Shown: positions 54,538 through 62,965, numbered from the stretch's first letter. The stretch is 64,000 nucleotides of DNA from JAFGNV01 sp964612485 (GCA_964612485.1 CAZTFF010000006.1:1-64000); one strand, 5' to 3'. The notes: a model not told the origin generated them from the sequence alone. Made by a program: numbers and translations.

Positions 54538-54566
54538 AGTATAGCAAAGCCCCACGTCAATACAAA
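54538..54566 (-). promoter_or_regulatory. Weak predicted promoter of the NicO operon
   Basis: TATACT (54538-54543 on the minus strand) lies 7 nt before the ATG, with a poor -35 match TTTGTA 17 bp upstream. The mRNA would be leaderless. No ribosome site is visible before this ATG, which fits. Confidence 0.35.
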
Positions 54567-54578
54567 ATACGCAGTACC

Positions 54579-54705
54579 GCAAAAGTCACCAGGATGGCCC
54601 CCCTCTACCTCCCCCCAAAGGGGGGAGAACTTAATCATCTCCCTCCCTTTGGGGGGGATTAAGGGGGGGCAGTGTGCGACTTTTGCCTTTTTGCCACTGC
54701 CCCCC
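54579..54705. repeat. GC-rich palindromic repeat element
   Basis: Ends GCAAAAGTC (54579-54587) and GACTTTTGC (54678-54686) are a perfect 9-bp inverted repeat around C/G-run hairpins (CTCCCCCC, AAAGGGGGG). A second hairpin GGGGGGCAGTG/CACTGCCCCCC (54664-54674, 54695-54705) overlaps it and is followed by TTTT. The gene-poor stretch 54531-55323 starts here; it holds this element, a further repeat and the palindrome array, and no convincing gene. Confidence 0.75.
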
Positions 54706-54726
54706 TTTTCACTACGTTGAAGGAGA

Positions 54727-54757
54727 TTCTTCACTCGCTACGCTCGTTCAGAATGAC
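54727..54757. repeat. Dispersed TTCACTCGCTACGCTCGTTCAG repeat
   Basis: The words TCGCTACGCTCGTTCAGAATGAC belong to a type of short repeat widespread in environmental genomes. Only one copy is seen in the window. Confidence 0.4.
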
Positions 54758-54844
54758 ATGTAAGTGTGATTTATGCAGTGTAAAGTTCAGAATGAAATGA
54801 GATGAGGGAAGTTATTCTTTTACGAACCCCAAGTTTCACTCGCC

Positions 54845-55120
54845 TATCACTGATAAAAAAGTTCTCTATCAGCGATAGATAGATTTATTATCAGTGATAA
54901 ATACACTTCCTATCACTGATAAANNNNNNNNNNNNNNNNNNNNNNNNNNNNNNNNNNNNNNNNNNNNNNNNNNNNNNNNNNNNNNNNNNNNNNNNNNNNN
55001 NNNNNNNNNNNNNNNNNNNNNNNTCAGCGATAGATAGATTTATTATCAGTGATAAATACACTTCCTATCACTGATAAAATATCATACCATCAGTGAAAAA
55101 GTATCATATTATCAATGATA
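54845..55120. repeat. 22-bp-phased array of tetO-like palindromes
   Basis: Eleven-bp palindromes of the type TATCAGTGATA begin at 54845, 54867, 54889 and 54911 before the gap, and at 55044, 55066, 55088 (degenerate) and 55110 after it, always 22 bp apart. Part of another sits at 55024. Variants are TATCACTGATA, TATCAGCGATA and TATCAATGATA. The core TATCAGTGATA equals that of the Tn10 tet operator. The true copy number is hidden by the gap. A TATACT box at 55287-55292 precedes trmFO downstream. Confidence 0.85.
54924..55023. other. Scaffold gap of exactly 100 N
   Basis: One hundred N lie within the palindrome array. The 55 bases before the gap (54869-54923) equal the 55 bases after it (55024-55078). 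This is what a k=55 assembly graph gives when contigs end in a tandem repeat. Gap length is therefore a placeholder. Confidence 0.9.
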
Positions 55121-55323
55121 AATAACCTTTTCTTGCTACCAGTACACTCACATACTGCCGGAACCGAAGGAAAAAGAAGCTTTATACTGACGGCTTATAA
55201 AGGCAGGCCGATACCCTGCCTGGCGGGTGATTATCAAATCCTAACCCGACCCCGCTTGAAATATGTTCGTTAATCAAAAAATGTGCTATACTTACCGTCA
55301 CGCTTGAGGAGTGTAAGTTTTAT

Positions 55324-56697
55324 ATGAAAGACCACCCCCAACTGATCGTCATTGGCGGCGGCCTGGCCGGAACCGAAGCGGCGTGGCAGGCGGTCCAACG
55401 CGGCATCCCCACCCGGCTCTACGAAATGCGGCCGGTTCAACAAACCCCGGCCCACGTCAGCGACCGCCTGGCCGAATTGGTGTGCAGCAACTCGCTGGGC
55501 AGCAACCTGCCGGACCGCGCGCCGGGCTTGCTGAAAACCGAAATCCGCCGGCTTGACTCCCTGATCATGCAGGCCGCCGACGGGTCGGCGGTGCCTGCCG
55601 GCGGCGCGCTGGCCGTGGATCGAGATAAATTTACCCAAAGCGTGACCGAGCGGATTACCGCTCACCCGTTGATCGAAATTCGCCGCGAGGAAGTGACGCG
55701 CATCCCGGATATGCCCACCATTATCGCCAGCGGGCCGCTCACCTCCAACGCGCTGGCCAAAGAGATTGCCGGCTTATCGGGCGAAGATTATCTCTATTTT
55801 TACGACGCCGTTTCGCCGATTGTGGAAGTGGAATCGATCAACATGGACATGGCTTTCCGGGCCAGCCGCTACGGGCGCGGCGAGCAGGCAGCGGGTGATT
55901 ACATCAACTGCCCTTTTACCCAGGAAGAATATCTGGCCTTTGTCAACGCCCTCACCACAGCGGAACAGATCGAGCTAAAAAAGTTTGAAAAAGAGGATCA
56001 ACATTTTTTTGAAAGCTGCCTGCCTATTGAAACCCTGGCCCGGCGCGGCGAACGGGCGCTGGCCTTTGGCCCCATGCGGCCCGTGGGCCTCACCGACCCG
56101 CGTACCGGGCGACGGCCTTACGCGGTTTTGCAACTGCGGCAAGACAATTTGGCCGGAACGTTGTATAATATGGTTGGCTTTCAGACCAACCTCAAATGGG
56201 GCGAACAACGCCGGGTCTTCCGAATGATCCCCGGTCTGGAACACGCCGAATTTATGCGCTACGGCATGATGCACCGGAACACTTACATTAACTCGCCCAC
56301 GCTCTTAGAACCCACCTTACAGTGGTATAACCGGGCCGATCTGTTTTTTGCCGGGCAGATTACCGGCGTGGAAGGATATGTAGGCAACGCCGCCACCGGG
56401 CTGCTGGCCGGGATCAACGCGGCCCGCCTTCTGCGCGGCGAAAGTGCCGTGGCCCTGCCCCCCACTACTATGCTGGGCGCGTTGTGCCATTACGTTACCC
56501 ATGCCGAAGCGAAGGATTTTCAACCGATGAAAGCCAATTTTGGCCTGCTGCCGCCGCTGGCCGAAAAAATCCGTAATAAACGGGCGCGATACGAGGCTTA
56601 TGCGGCCCGCGCGCTGCAAGAATTAGACTCTCTTATTGCGGCGGAAGCATTAAAAACTTCAGGTGTCTTCTCAATAATTCGGGGAAACGAGGTCTGA
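55324..56697 (+). CDS. trmFO: tRNA (uracil-54-C5)-methyltransferase, folate/FAD-dependent TrmFO
   Basis: 457 residues. FAD-binding GGGLAGTEAAWQ is at 12-23, with the signatures RPVQQTPAHVSDRLAELVCSNSLGSNL, the catalytic Cys near 53 and CLPIETLARRG, and the second FAD part GQITGVEGYVGNAATGLLAGINAARLL. It methylates U54 of tRNA with methylene-tetrahydrofolate, as is common in bacteria without TrmA. ATG after GAGGAG with long spacing. The stop abuts a repeat at 56696-56729. Confidence 0.95.
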   Translation: MKDHPQLIVIGGGLAGTEAAWQAVQRGIPTRLYEMRPVQQTPAHVSDRLAELVCSNSLGSNLPDRAPGLLKTEIRRLDSLIMQAADGSAVPAGGALAVDRDKFTQSVTERITAHPLIEIRREEVTRIPDMPTIIASGPLTSNALAKEIAGLSGEDYLYFYDAVSPIVEVESINMDMAFRASRYGRGEQAAGDYINCPFTQEEYLAFVNALTTAEQIELKKFEKEDQHFFESCLPIETLARRGERALAFGPMRPVGLTDPRTGRRPYAVLQLRQDNLAGTLYNMVGFQTNLKWGEQRRVFRMIPGLEHAEFMRYGMMHRNTYINSPTLLEPTLQWYNRADLFFAGQITGVEGYVGNAATGLLAGINAARLLRGESAVALPPTTMLGALCHYVTHAEAKDFQPMKANFGLLPPLAEKIRNKRARYEAYAARALQELDSLIAAEALKTSGVFSIIRGNEV

Positions 56698-56729
56698 GCC
56701 TGTCGAAGACCGTTGGTTTCGACAAGCTC
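56696..56729. repeat. GAGCCTGTCGAA/TTCGACAAGCTC hairpin repeat
   Basis: A 12-bp stem with one mismatch and a 10-nt loop, partly inside the trmFO stop codon. This pair of words is a widespread dispersed repeat in environmental bacteria. It lies in the 109-bp gap between trmFO and the histidine kinase. Confidence 0.7.
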
Positions 56730-56806
56730 AATCAACTCTGCTCCAGATTATTAAAAAGATACAATCTCAGGTTAAAAAGAACACCCCTTACTCAAGCAAG
56801 GACGCT

Positions 56807-58108
56807 ATGAAGAACAAACAATTGGCGCAATGGTTACAAGATCATACCGAGATGTTGGGCGCCCCTGATGATGAACAGGATAAAACCTTTTACGAGGCGC
56901 TGTTTGAGAGCCTGATTGAGGTCATGCTCAGCGGCGAAACCCGGATGATGGACGGCATTGCCGAAAGCGCCGCCGCCCACGCCGTAGCCGTGAGACGCGA
57001 TCTAACCGATCTACTGGGGGTGGTGCAGCAGTTGCGAGAAAGCATCTGGCAGCGCATTGGCCTGGAAATAGACCCCGAACCGGCGTTTGTGCTGCTATCA
57101 GACCTGGACGCCATTTTTGTTCACCTCATCCGGGTACTGGTTGACGCCTATCAGGAGGCATCGAAATTGGCGCACGCGGCCCGCGCTTCGGAAATCTCCC
57201 GGCTTTACACCGAGTCGGAGCAGAAGGTGATGGAATACGCCGCCGAAGTGGCCCGCGCCAACCGCGAACTATCGCGCCTGGAACAGGCCAAGACCGACTT
57301 TATCAGCATTGCGGCCCACGAATTGAAGACCCCGCTCACGCTCATCCAAGGCTATGTGAATATTTTGACCGATCTGCAGGATGTGAATGAGCAGGTCAAT
57401 TCGCTGGCCCTGGGCATCGACCGGGGCGCGGCCCGGATGGGCACCATTATCAACGATATGCTCGATCTTTCGGCCATGGATACCAACCAGTTGGTGTTGG
57501 TGCTGGATGAAGTCAACCTTAAATTTACAATGGATCTGATCATCACCCAGCTCAATTACGCGCTCTCCGAACGGGAACAAACCATCAGCCTGGATCAGAT
57601 TGAGGTGCTGCCAACCATAGAAGCCGACGGTAAACGACTGCACCAGGTGTTCAAACACATTATCAACAACGCCATCAAGTACACGCCCAATCAAGGGCAG
57701 ATCATGGTTTCGGGCCGGGAAGTGGAAGGCGACGGCAATCGACCGGCCAGCGTGCAGATCATCATTGAAGATACCGGCGTGGGCATTGCGCCCGAAGACC
57801 GGGACAATATTTTTGAAAAGTTTTACCGCGTGGGCGATTCCGACCGCCATTCTACCGGGCAAACCAAATTTATGGGAGCCGGGCCGGGACTGGGGCTGGC
57901 CATTGTCAAAGGGCTGGTCGAGGCTCACGGCGGCTCGGTTCGGGCCGAAAGCCAGGGCTTTGATATGACAAATTATCCCGGCAGCAAATTCATCATCACC
58001 ATGCCCATCAAAGCAGCCCCTCGGCCCGGCATTCACGTCAAACGGGTGGGCCGGTTGACCGAGATCAGTGCCGAGAGGGAAACGTCTCCGCCCAAAGCAG
58101 GAAGTTGA
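56807..58108 (+). CDS. Soluble sensor histidine kinase
   Basis: 433 residues without membrane helix. The helical N-terminal region (about 1-130) is similar in style to RsbR/globin-like helical sensors but not recognised. A coiled coil (about 130-165) leads to the H-box FISIAAHELKTPLTLIQGYV and an ATPase domain (N box HIINNAIKYTP, DTGVGIA, GAGPGLGLAIVKGL). The tail is basic and Pro-rich. It is followed after 2 bp by an aminotransferase gene, so the two are co-expressed. No receiver is nearby. Confidence 0.9.
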   Translation: MKNKQLAQWLQDHTEMLGAPDDEQDKTFYEALFESLIEVMLSGETRMMDGIAESAAAHAVAVRRDLTDLLGVVQQLRESIWQRIGLEIDPEPAFVLLSDLDAIFVHLIRVLVDAYQEASKLAHAARASEISRLYTESEQKVMEYAAEVARANRELSRLEQAKTDFISIAAHELKTPLTLIQGYVNILTDLQDVNEQVNSLALGIDRGAARMGTIINDMLDLSAMDTNQLVLVLDEVNLKFTMDLIITQLNYALSEREQTISLDQIEVLPTIEADGKRLHQVFKHIINNAIKYTPNQGQIMVSGREVEGDGNRPASVQIIIEDTGVGIAPEDRDNIFEKFYRVGDSDRHSTGQTKFMGAGPGLGLAIVKGLVEAHGGSVRAESQGFDMTNYPGSKFIITMPIKAAPRPGIHVKRVGRLTEISAERETSPPKAGS

Positions 58109-58110
58109 GT

Positions 58111-59283
58111 ATGCAGCCCGCCAAACGCGCCCAAAACATCCCCACTTATTTCTTTGCCGCCTTAAATCAAAAAATCGCCCAACTCAAACGCGGTGGCGCG
58201 GCCATTATCCGCGCCGATGCCGGCAGCCCCGATATGCCGCCGGCCCCGTTTTTGCTGGACACCCTCAAAAGCAGCGCCGATGACCCGGACAAACACGGTT
58301 ACGGCGGCTACGCCGGGCAGCCGCACCTGCGCCAGGCCATTGTCGCCTATTACCGGCAGCGTTTTGGCGTGGCCCTGGACGACAGCGAGTTGATCCCCCT
58401 CATCGGCTCTAAAGAAGGCGTGGTCAACCTGCACCTGGCCTGGTTAGACCCCGGCGATCTATCGTTGATTCCCGATCCGTGCTATCCCAGTTACTATTTT
58501 GCGCCTATGCTGGCCAACGGCCGCACCGAACGTTTTGCCCTGCGCCCGGAACGGCAGTGGCTGCCCGATTTTGATGATATTGCCCCGGCCAGCGCCCAGG
58601 CCGCCCGCATGCTGTGGCTGAACTATCCTCATAATCCAACCGGCGCGGTGGCCTCGCTGGATTTTTTTGCCGAGGCCGTGGACTTCTGCCGCCACTACAA
58701 CATTCTGCTATGCCACGATGCGCCCTACACCGATGTAACGTTTGACGGTTACCAGGCCCCCAGCGTGCTGCAAGTGGCCGAAGCCAAAGACATCGCCATT
58801 GAATTTCACTCACTATCCAAAACTTACAATATGGCCGGCTGGCGGGTGGGGATGGCGGTAGGCAACCCGGTGGCGGTGCAGGCGCTGGCAACGGTCAAAA
58901 CCCAGATCGACTCCGGGATGGGCAAACCGATCCAGGATATGGCGGCGGCAGCCCTCACCGGCGACCAAAGCTGGATTGAGGCGCGGAACGCCGTGTACCG
59001 CCAACGCCGCGATGCGTGCCTGGCGACACTCAAGGAACTTGGCCTGCACGCTGATACGCCAAAAGCGGGCCTGTACGTCTGGTTCCGGGTGCCGGAGCCG
59101 TACACCTCGCTTGATTTCCACACGCTGCTGCTGGAAAAAGCCCACATCTCCCTGACGCCGGGCCACATTTACGGCCGCAACGGCGTAGGCTGGATGCGGA
59201 TTTCCATTGCCACCCAAACAGAAACCTTGCAGGAAGCCATGCGGCGGCTGGCAAAGTTTATGACCGGGTCAAAGACTCGCTGA
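58111..59283 (+). CDS. Class I/II PLP-dependent aminotransferase
   Basis: 390 residues. NYPHNPTGA, the YTDVTFDG region and the PLP Lys in FHSLSKTYNMAGWRVG are fold-type I signatures close to LL-diaminopimelate aminotransferases and related enzymes. ATG 58111 with AGGAAG 8 nt upstream is used; a TTG six bases earlier is not. The last residues (GSKTR) come from the start of the repeat at 59271. Substrate unproven. Confidence 0.85.
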   Translation: MQPAKRAQNIPTYFFAALNQKIAQLKRGGAAIIRADAGSPDMPPAPFLLDTLKSSADDPDKHGYGGYAGQPHLRQAIVAYYRQRFGVALDDSELIPLIGSKEGVVNLHLAWLDPGDLSLIPDPCYPSYYFAPMLANGRTERFALRPERQWLPDFDDIAPASAQAARMLWLNYPHNPTGAVASLDFFAEAVDFCRHYNILLCHDAPYTDVTFDGYQAPSVLQVAEAKDIAIEFHSLSKTYNMAGWRVGMAVGNPVAVQALATVKTQIDSGMGKPIQDMAAAALTGDQSWIEARNAVYRQRRDACLATLKELGLHADTPKAGLYVWFRVPEPYTSLDFHTLLLEKAHISLTPGHIYGRNGVGWMRISIATQTETLQEAMRRLAKFMTGSKTR

Positions 59284-59300
59284 ATCGCAGACTCGTTGAA
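59271..59300. repeat. ACTCGCTGAATCGCAGACTCG repeat at a gene end
   Basis: These words resemble the TTCGCTGA repeat at 4441-4500. They cover the stop codon of the aminotransferase and the start of the gap to the SpoU methyltransferase. Confidence 0.4.
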
Positions 59301-59304
59301 GCCT

Positions 59305-60141
59305 ATGATCACCTCCACCAAAAACCCCAAAATTGTAGACGTCCGTAAATTGAGCCAGCGCAAACACCGCGCGCGGCAAGATCGTTTTCTGGTTGAAGGG
59401 CTGCAACTGCTGGGGATGGCGGTTGAGGCTGCAGCCGGGAACAGCCGCATCAAACCGATAGATGTTTTTTACTGCGAAGCGCTGTTCGCGGGCAGCACTG
59501 CGCCCCAGCTTTTGGATCAATTGGCCGGGTTGGGGGCTAACACCTTTCCGGTTGCGCCCCACGTGCTGGATACGCTGTCTGAGCGGGATACCTCGCAAGG
59601 GCTGGCCGCGACGTTTGCCTTGCGGGAAATGGAATGGCCGCTGGATGAGCTGGCCGAGCATTTGGAAGCCGGACAAGAACCATCCTTCATTCTTGTCCTG
59701 GATAAACTTCAAGACCCCGGCAACCTGGGCACGCTCATCCGCACCGCCGATGCAGTAGGCACGAAAGCCGTCATCCTGCTTGAACCGTGCGTTGATTTGT
59801 TTGATCTGAAAACGGTGCGGGGATCGATGGGGTCGTTATTCACCATGCCCGCCGGGCGGATCAAAAACAACGCCGACCTCTGGCCGTGGCTGGAGGTTTT
59901 GAACTACCGGCCGGTCGGCGCGGATGCCTCACGGGGACAATCTGTTTGGCACAGTGATTGTTTCCAGGGCAAGGTGGCGCTGGTGCTGGGCAACGAAGCG
60001 CGGGGACTGAGCCGGGAACTCCACCCCCACTTGAGCGATTATGTCAGCCTGCCTCTCTTGGGCCGGGCCGAAAGCCTGAATGTGGCCGTAGCCGGGGGCG
60101 TGCTGATGTACGAATGGCGGCGGGTCAATCAAACCCGCTGA
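59305..60141 (+). CDS. SpoU/TrmH-family RNA 2'-O-methyltransferase
   Basis: 278 residues. An N-terminal substrate-binding domain (about 10-110, KHRARQDRFLVEGLQLL) and the knotted SPOUT domain with motif 1 LDKLQDPGNLGTLIRTADAVG, motif 2 LVLGNEARGLS and motif 3 LPLLGRAESLNVAVAGGVLMYE. These enzymes methylate rRNA or tRNA ribose. Target unknown. ATG 59305; an upstream TTG is rejected. Confidence 0.92.
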   Translation: MITSTKNPKIVDVRKLSQRKHRARQDRFLVEGLQLLGMAVEAAAGNSRIKPIDVFYCEALFAGSTAPQLLDQLAGLGANTFPVAPHVLDTLSERDTSQGLAATFALREMEWPLDELAEHLEAGQEPSFILVLDKLQDPGNLGTLIRTADAVGTKAVILLEPCVDLFDLKTVRGSMGSLFTMPAGRIKNNADLWPWLEVLNYRPVGADASRGQSVWHSDCFQGKVALVLGNEARGLSRELHPHLSDYVSLPLLGRAESLNVAVAGGVLMYEWRRVNQTR

Positions 60142-60147
60142 CCCGGC

Positions 60148-61479
60148 TCATACCTGCCGGGCGGCCACAAACGCCAACTCGCTCAGGGTTGGATGGGCGG
60201 GATAAAGCGCGGCCAGGTCATTGAGCGAGGCATCCATTTGAACGGCCAGGGCCACAGGCGCCAACACCTCGGCGGCGTGCGGTCCTACGGCCACCCCCCC
60301 CACCACGCAGCGATCCTGGGTAAACGCCAACTTGATAAAGCCCTCTTGCTCCGGCAGCAGGTGCGTTTTCAAAACACTGTCGAAGGGCACGGTGATCGTT
60401 TCTACATGATCACCGGTCAGGGTGCCAACCTGGGCCACCTGCGGCTCGGTGTAAATGGCGTGAATAGCGGTTTCGGGCAGGAAGGGCATCGGGTTGCTGC
60501 CGGCAGCATGCAGCGCGGCCACCCGCGCCTGAGCCATCGCTCGATTGGCCACCATCGGCGCGCCCGCGGCATCGCCCACCAGATAGAGGCCGGGCAGATC
60601 GGTTTGCCCAAAGCCGTTGACCGGCGGGGCTGTTCCCGCCTCTACCGGCAGGCCAATCGCCTCAAGATCTAGCCGGCTCAGATCGGGCCGGCGGCCAATG
60701 GCCACAAACGCCTGGTCGGCCTGAAATTGGCGCTGCTGATCGGTGATAACTGTGACGCCGCCGGCCTGGGCCTCGATGCGTTCTGCCAGTTGATCCCGCG
60801 CCATATTGACGCCCCGCGTTTCCATCACTTCGGCGAGCAGGCGGCCCGCGTCGACATCAAAAGCGGGTAAGACGCCGTACGCGTCTACAATCCAGGTAAC
60901 GTCTACGCCCAGCCGGTTGAACAGATAGACAAACTCGCAGCCCGTGGCGCCGGCCCCAATCACCACCATACTGCCGGGCAGGGCGTCAAGCTCGCCGGCA
61001 AAACGAGGCGCCAGCACCCACCGGCCGTCCGGTTTGAGCTGCGGTGGGAAAATAGGCACCGACCCGGCGGCCACAATCACCGCATCCCCCTGACACCGCG
61101 CCACCACCTGGCCTTCGCCATCGCGCACAACCACCTGCTGCGCCGACTTAAACGAGGCCACACCGGTCAATGTCTGAACGCCCAGCGCCGCCAGACTGTC
61201 CGCCTGCTGCTCATTCCACTGCATCTTGACCGCCTGGATCTGGGCTACCACGGTTGACGCCTCGGCCTTTCCCGCAAACTCATAGGGCGACTCTGCCATT
61301 GATCCCACGCTGTCCGCCGCCGCCAGCCAGACTTTGCTGGGCAGCAAGCTGTGCCACCCCGCCCGTCCGCCGACGGGGCCTTCGCTGATGAGGGTGACGT
61401 TGGCTCCGGCCCTGGCTGCCGTTCTGGCGGCTTCAATACCTGCCGGGCCGCCGCCGATGATAACGATTTGCCTGGTCAT
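60148..61479 (-). CDS. FAD/NAD(P) disulfide-oxidoreductase relative lacking the redox cysteines
   Basis: 443 residues. FAD motif IIGGGPAGIEAARTA (7-21), NAD motif VIGAGATGCEFVYLF and the dimerisation domain with HPTLSE near the C terminus are those of the lipoamide-dehydrogenase/mercuric-reductase group. In the place of the CxxxxC disulfide (GGTCLNxGCIPSK) it reads GGRAGWHSLLPSK (37-49), with no Cys. It cannot use a disulfide, so it is probably a transhydrogenase-like or other flavin enzyme. ATG 61479 with GGAGGT 10 nt upstream. Confidence 0.88.
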   Translation of the reverse strand: MTRQIVIIGGGPAGIEAARTAARAGANVTLISEGPVGGRAGWHSLLPSKVWLAAADSVGSMAESPYEFAGKAEASTVVAQIQAVKMQWNEQQADSLAALGVQTLTGVASFKSAQQVVVRDGEGQVVARCQGDAVIVAAGSVPIFPPQLKPDGRWVLAPRFAGELDALPGSMVVIGAGATGCEFVYLFNRLGVDVTWIVDAYGVLPAFDVDAGRLLAEVMETRGVNMARDQLAERIEAQAGGVTVITDQQRQFQADQAFVAIGRRPDLSRLDLEAIGLPVEAGTAPPVNGFGQTDLPGLYLVGDAAGAPMVANRAMAQARVAALHAAGSNPMPFLPETAIHAIYTEPQVAQVGTLTGDHVETITVPFDSVLKTHLLPEQEGFIKLAFTQDRCVVGGVAVGPHAAEVLAPVALAVQMDASLNDLAALYPAHPTLSELAFVAARQV

Positions 61480-61517
61480 TGTGGATATTACCTCCGGGTC
61501 TATGTGGTCTTCCAAGT

Positions 61518-61545
61518 AGTATAAACCCGAACTCTATTTTGGCAA
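61518..61545 (-). promoter_or_regulatory. Predicted promoter of the flavoprotein gene
   Basis: On the minus strand TTGCCA (61540-61545) and TATACT (61518-61523) are 16 bp apart, giving a leader of about 33 nt before the ATG at 61479. Confidence 0.5.
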
Positions 61546-61575
61546 CTTCGATTTTTCGAGCTGATACAAAGCTGA

Positions 61576-61604
61576 TTGTCATAGCCTTCCGGCTGTGTTA
61601 CAAT
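61576..61604 (+). promoter_or_regulatory. Predicted promoter for a leaderless zinc-protein mRNA
   Basis: TTGTCA (61576-61581) and TACAAT (61599-61604) are 17 bp apart. The expected start of transcription coincides with the ATG at 61611, and no ribosome-binding site is present between the two. Confidence 0.55.
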
Positions 61605-61610
61605 CAGCAT

Positions 61611-61820
61611 ATGGATACGGAAAATCCGGTAGTATTGCAAATTTCAGGGGAATGGCACATTGTGGAACACAGCCGCCGTTCCACAAACGCGCTGTGCGGT
61701 AAAAAAGTCACCCATCGGGGGGCGCACGCGCGCCTGAGTTTGGTGGGCAAAGACAATGTTTGCGGCAAATGCCTGGCGCTTTTTGAGGTAGAGGAGTCGC
61801 GGGGAAAAACCAGCTTATGA
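61611..61820 (+). CDS. Small putative zinc-binding protein
   Basis: 69 residues. H20, C29 and the CGKC pair (C51, C54) fit one zinc site, in an arrangement like that of short HxxxxxxxxC...CxxC proteins in Actinobacteria. The protein begins at the ATG at 61611. The stop overlaps the following methyltransferase by 4 bp (ATGA). Function unknown. Confidence 0.65.
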   Translation: MDTENPVVLQISGEWHIVEHSRRSTNALCGKKVTHRGAHARLSLVGKDNVCGKCLALFEVEESRGKTSL

Positions 61821-62563
61821 CCACCCATTACGACTCTATTGCCGAAGATTATCAAAAGACATCAGACCATCCTATCAAAAAATATATCGAAGCCTATACC
61901 ATTTTGAAGATATTGGGCCATCTTGAAAACAAAACCGCGCTTGATCTGGCTTGCGGCCAGGGGTATTACACCCGCTTGATAAAGCAGCAAGGCGCAGGCC
62001 GGGTGGTGGGCGTAGATATTTCCGAAACGATGATCGCCCGCGCTGAGAAGATGGAGGCACAGGCCCCTCTGGGGCTGACGTATTATGTGCAAGATGTAGT
62101 GACGCTGGGTGAGGTGGGCCAATTTGACCGGGTGACCGCCGTCTACCTGTTTCCGTACGCTCCCACCCAACCGATCCTGACCCAGATGTTTCAGACTGTG
62201 TTCGATAATCTCAAGCCGGGCGGCAAACTGGTAGCGATTACGCTCAACCCCCATCTCATCGCCAGAAACCAGCCCGATTACCAACGCTACGGCATTGAGA
62301 TGACGCCTGTCGGATCGATCCGGGACGGGGCAACCATCCAATTTACCATTGGCATGCCCCAGGACCCCCGGAATGCTTTTCAACTATCCACGACTTTTTG
62401 GGAGGCGGATACGTATGCGGCCATCTCACAGCAAGTTGGTTTTCAAAGCCTGTGTTGGCACCCGATGCAAGTATCAAAGCAGGGGCTGGCCCGCTATGGC
62501 CGGGATTACTGGCAGCCGTTTCTGAATCTGCCCTATGGACTTATCCTGGAGGGGGTGAAATAA
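61817..62563 (+). CDS. Class I SAM-dependent methyltransferase
   Basis: 248 residues. TALDLACGQGYYTRLIKQQGAG is motif I (about 40-60) and VVGVDISETMI motif II, with LKPGGKLVAITLNP as motif VI. The N-terminal YDSIAEDYQKTSDHPI is typical of small-molecule methyltransferases. It is co-translated with the zinc protein. Substrate unknown. Confidence 0.9.
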   Translation: MTTHYDSIAEDYQKTSDHPIKKYIEAYTILKILGHLENKTALDLACGQGYYTRLIKQQGAGRVVGVDISETMIARAEKMEAQAPLGLTYYVQDVVTLGEVGQFDRVTAVYLFPYAPTQPILTQMFQTVFDNLKPGGKLVAITLNPHLIARNQPDYQRYGIEMTPVGSIRDGATIQFTIGMPQDPRNAFQLSTTFWEADTYAAISQQVGFQSLCWHPMQVSKQGLARYGRDYWQPFLNLPYGLILEGVK

Positions 62564-62589
62564 AAAATCACTCGTACGGAGAATAGCTT

Positions 62590-62964
62590 ATGCGACCCAC
62601 CATTGACCAGCAAGTTGTTTTTTTACACACGGCTGATCTAGAAACCACCGCACATTTCTACGAAACGGTACTCGAACTCCCGTTGGTGCTGGATCAGGGC
62701 AGCTGCCGGATTTACCAGGCCAGCCGGGATGGGTTTGTGGGGTTTTGTGAACACCTGTCCGCGCCCAACGATCTCGCCGGGATCATTATAACCCTGGCCA
62801 CCCATCAGGTAGACGAATGGTATCGATTTCTGACGGCCAAAGACATCGAATTTGAGAAACCACCCACTCATAATCCCAAATTCAATATCTACCACGCCTT
62901 CTTACGCGATCCCAACGGCTATTTACTGGAAATTCAGCAATTTATGGACCCGGCGTGGCCTTAA
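62590..62964 (+). CDS. VOC/glyoxalase-family protein
   Basis: 124 residues forming two beta-alpha-beta-beta-beta units: VVFLHTADLETTAHFYETVLELPL and AGIIITLATHQVDEWYRFLTAKDI, ending with FLRDPNGYLLEIQQF. The Glu of YLLEIQ is a usual metal ligand. The ATG follows CGGAGAAT. The substrate cannot be assigned. It is 26 bp after the methyltransferase. Confidence 0.85.
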   Translation: MRPTIDQQVVFLHTADLETTAHFYETVLELPLVLDQGSCRIYQASRDGFVGFCEHLSAPNDLAGIIITLATHQVDEWYRFLTAKDIEFEKPPTHNPKFNIYHAFLRDPNGYLLEIQQFMDPAWP

Positions 62965-62965
62965 A

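Noticed and set aside
54531..54734. 68-residue N-terminal extension of the nickel transporter
   Set aside because: The added segment comes from GC-rich palindromic repeats; the signal-peptide-like start MPKLKHFFYIF is at 54530.
54845..55120. CRISPR array
   Set aside because: The repeats are 22-bp palindromic units with no unique spacers and no cas genes nearby.
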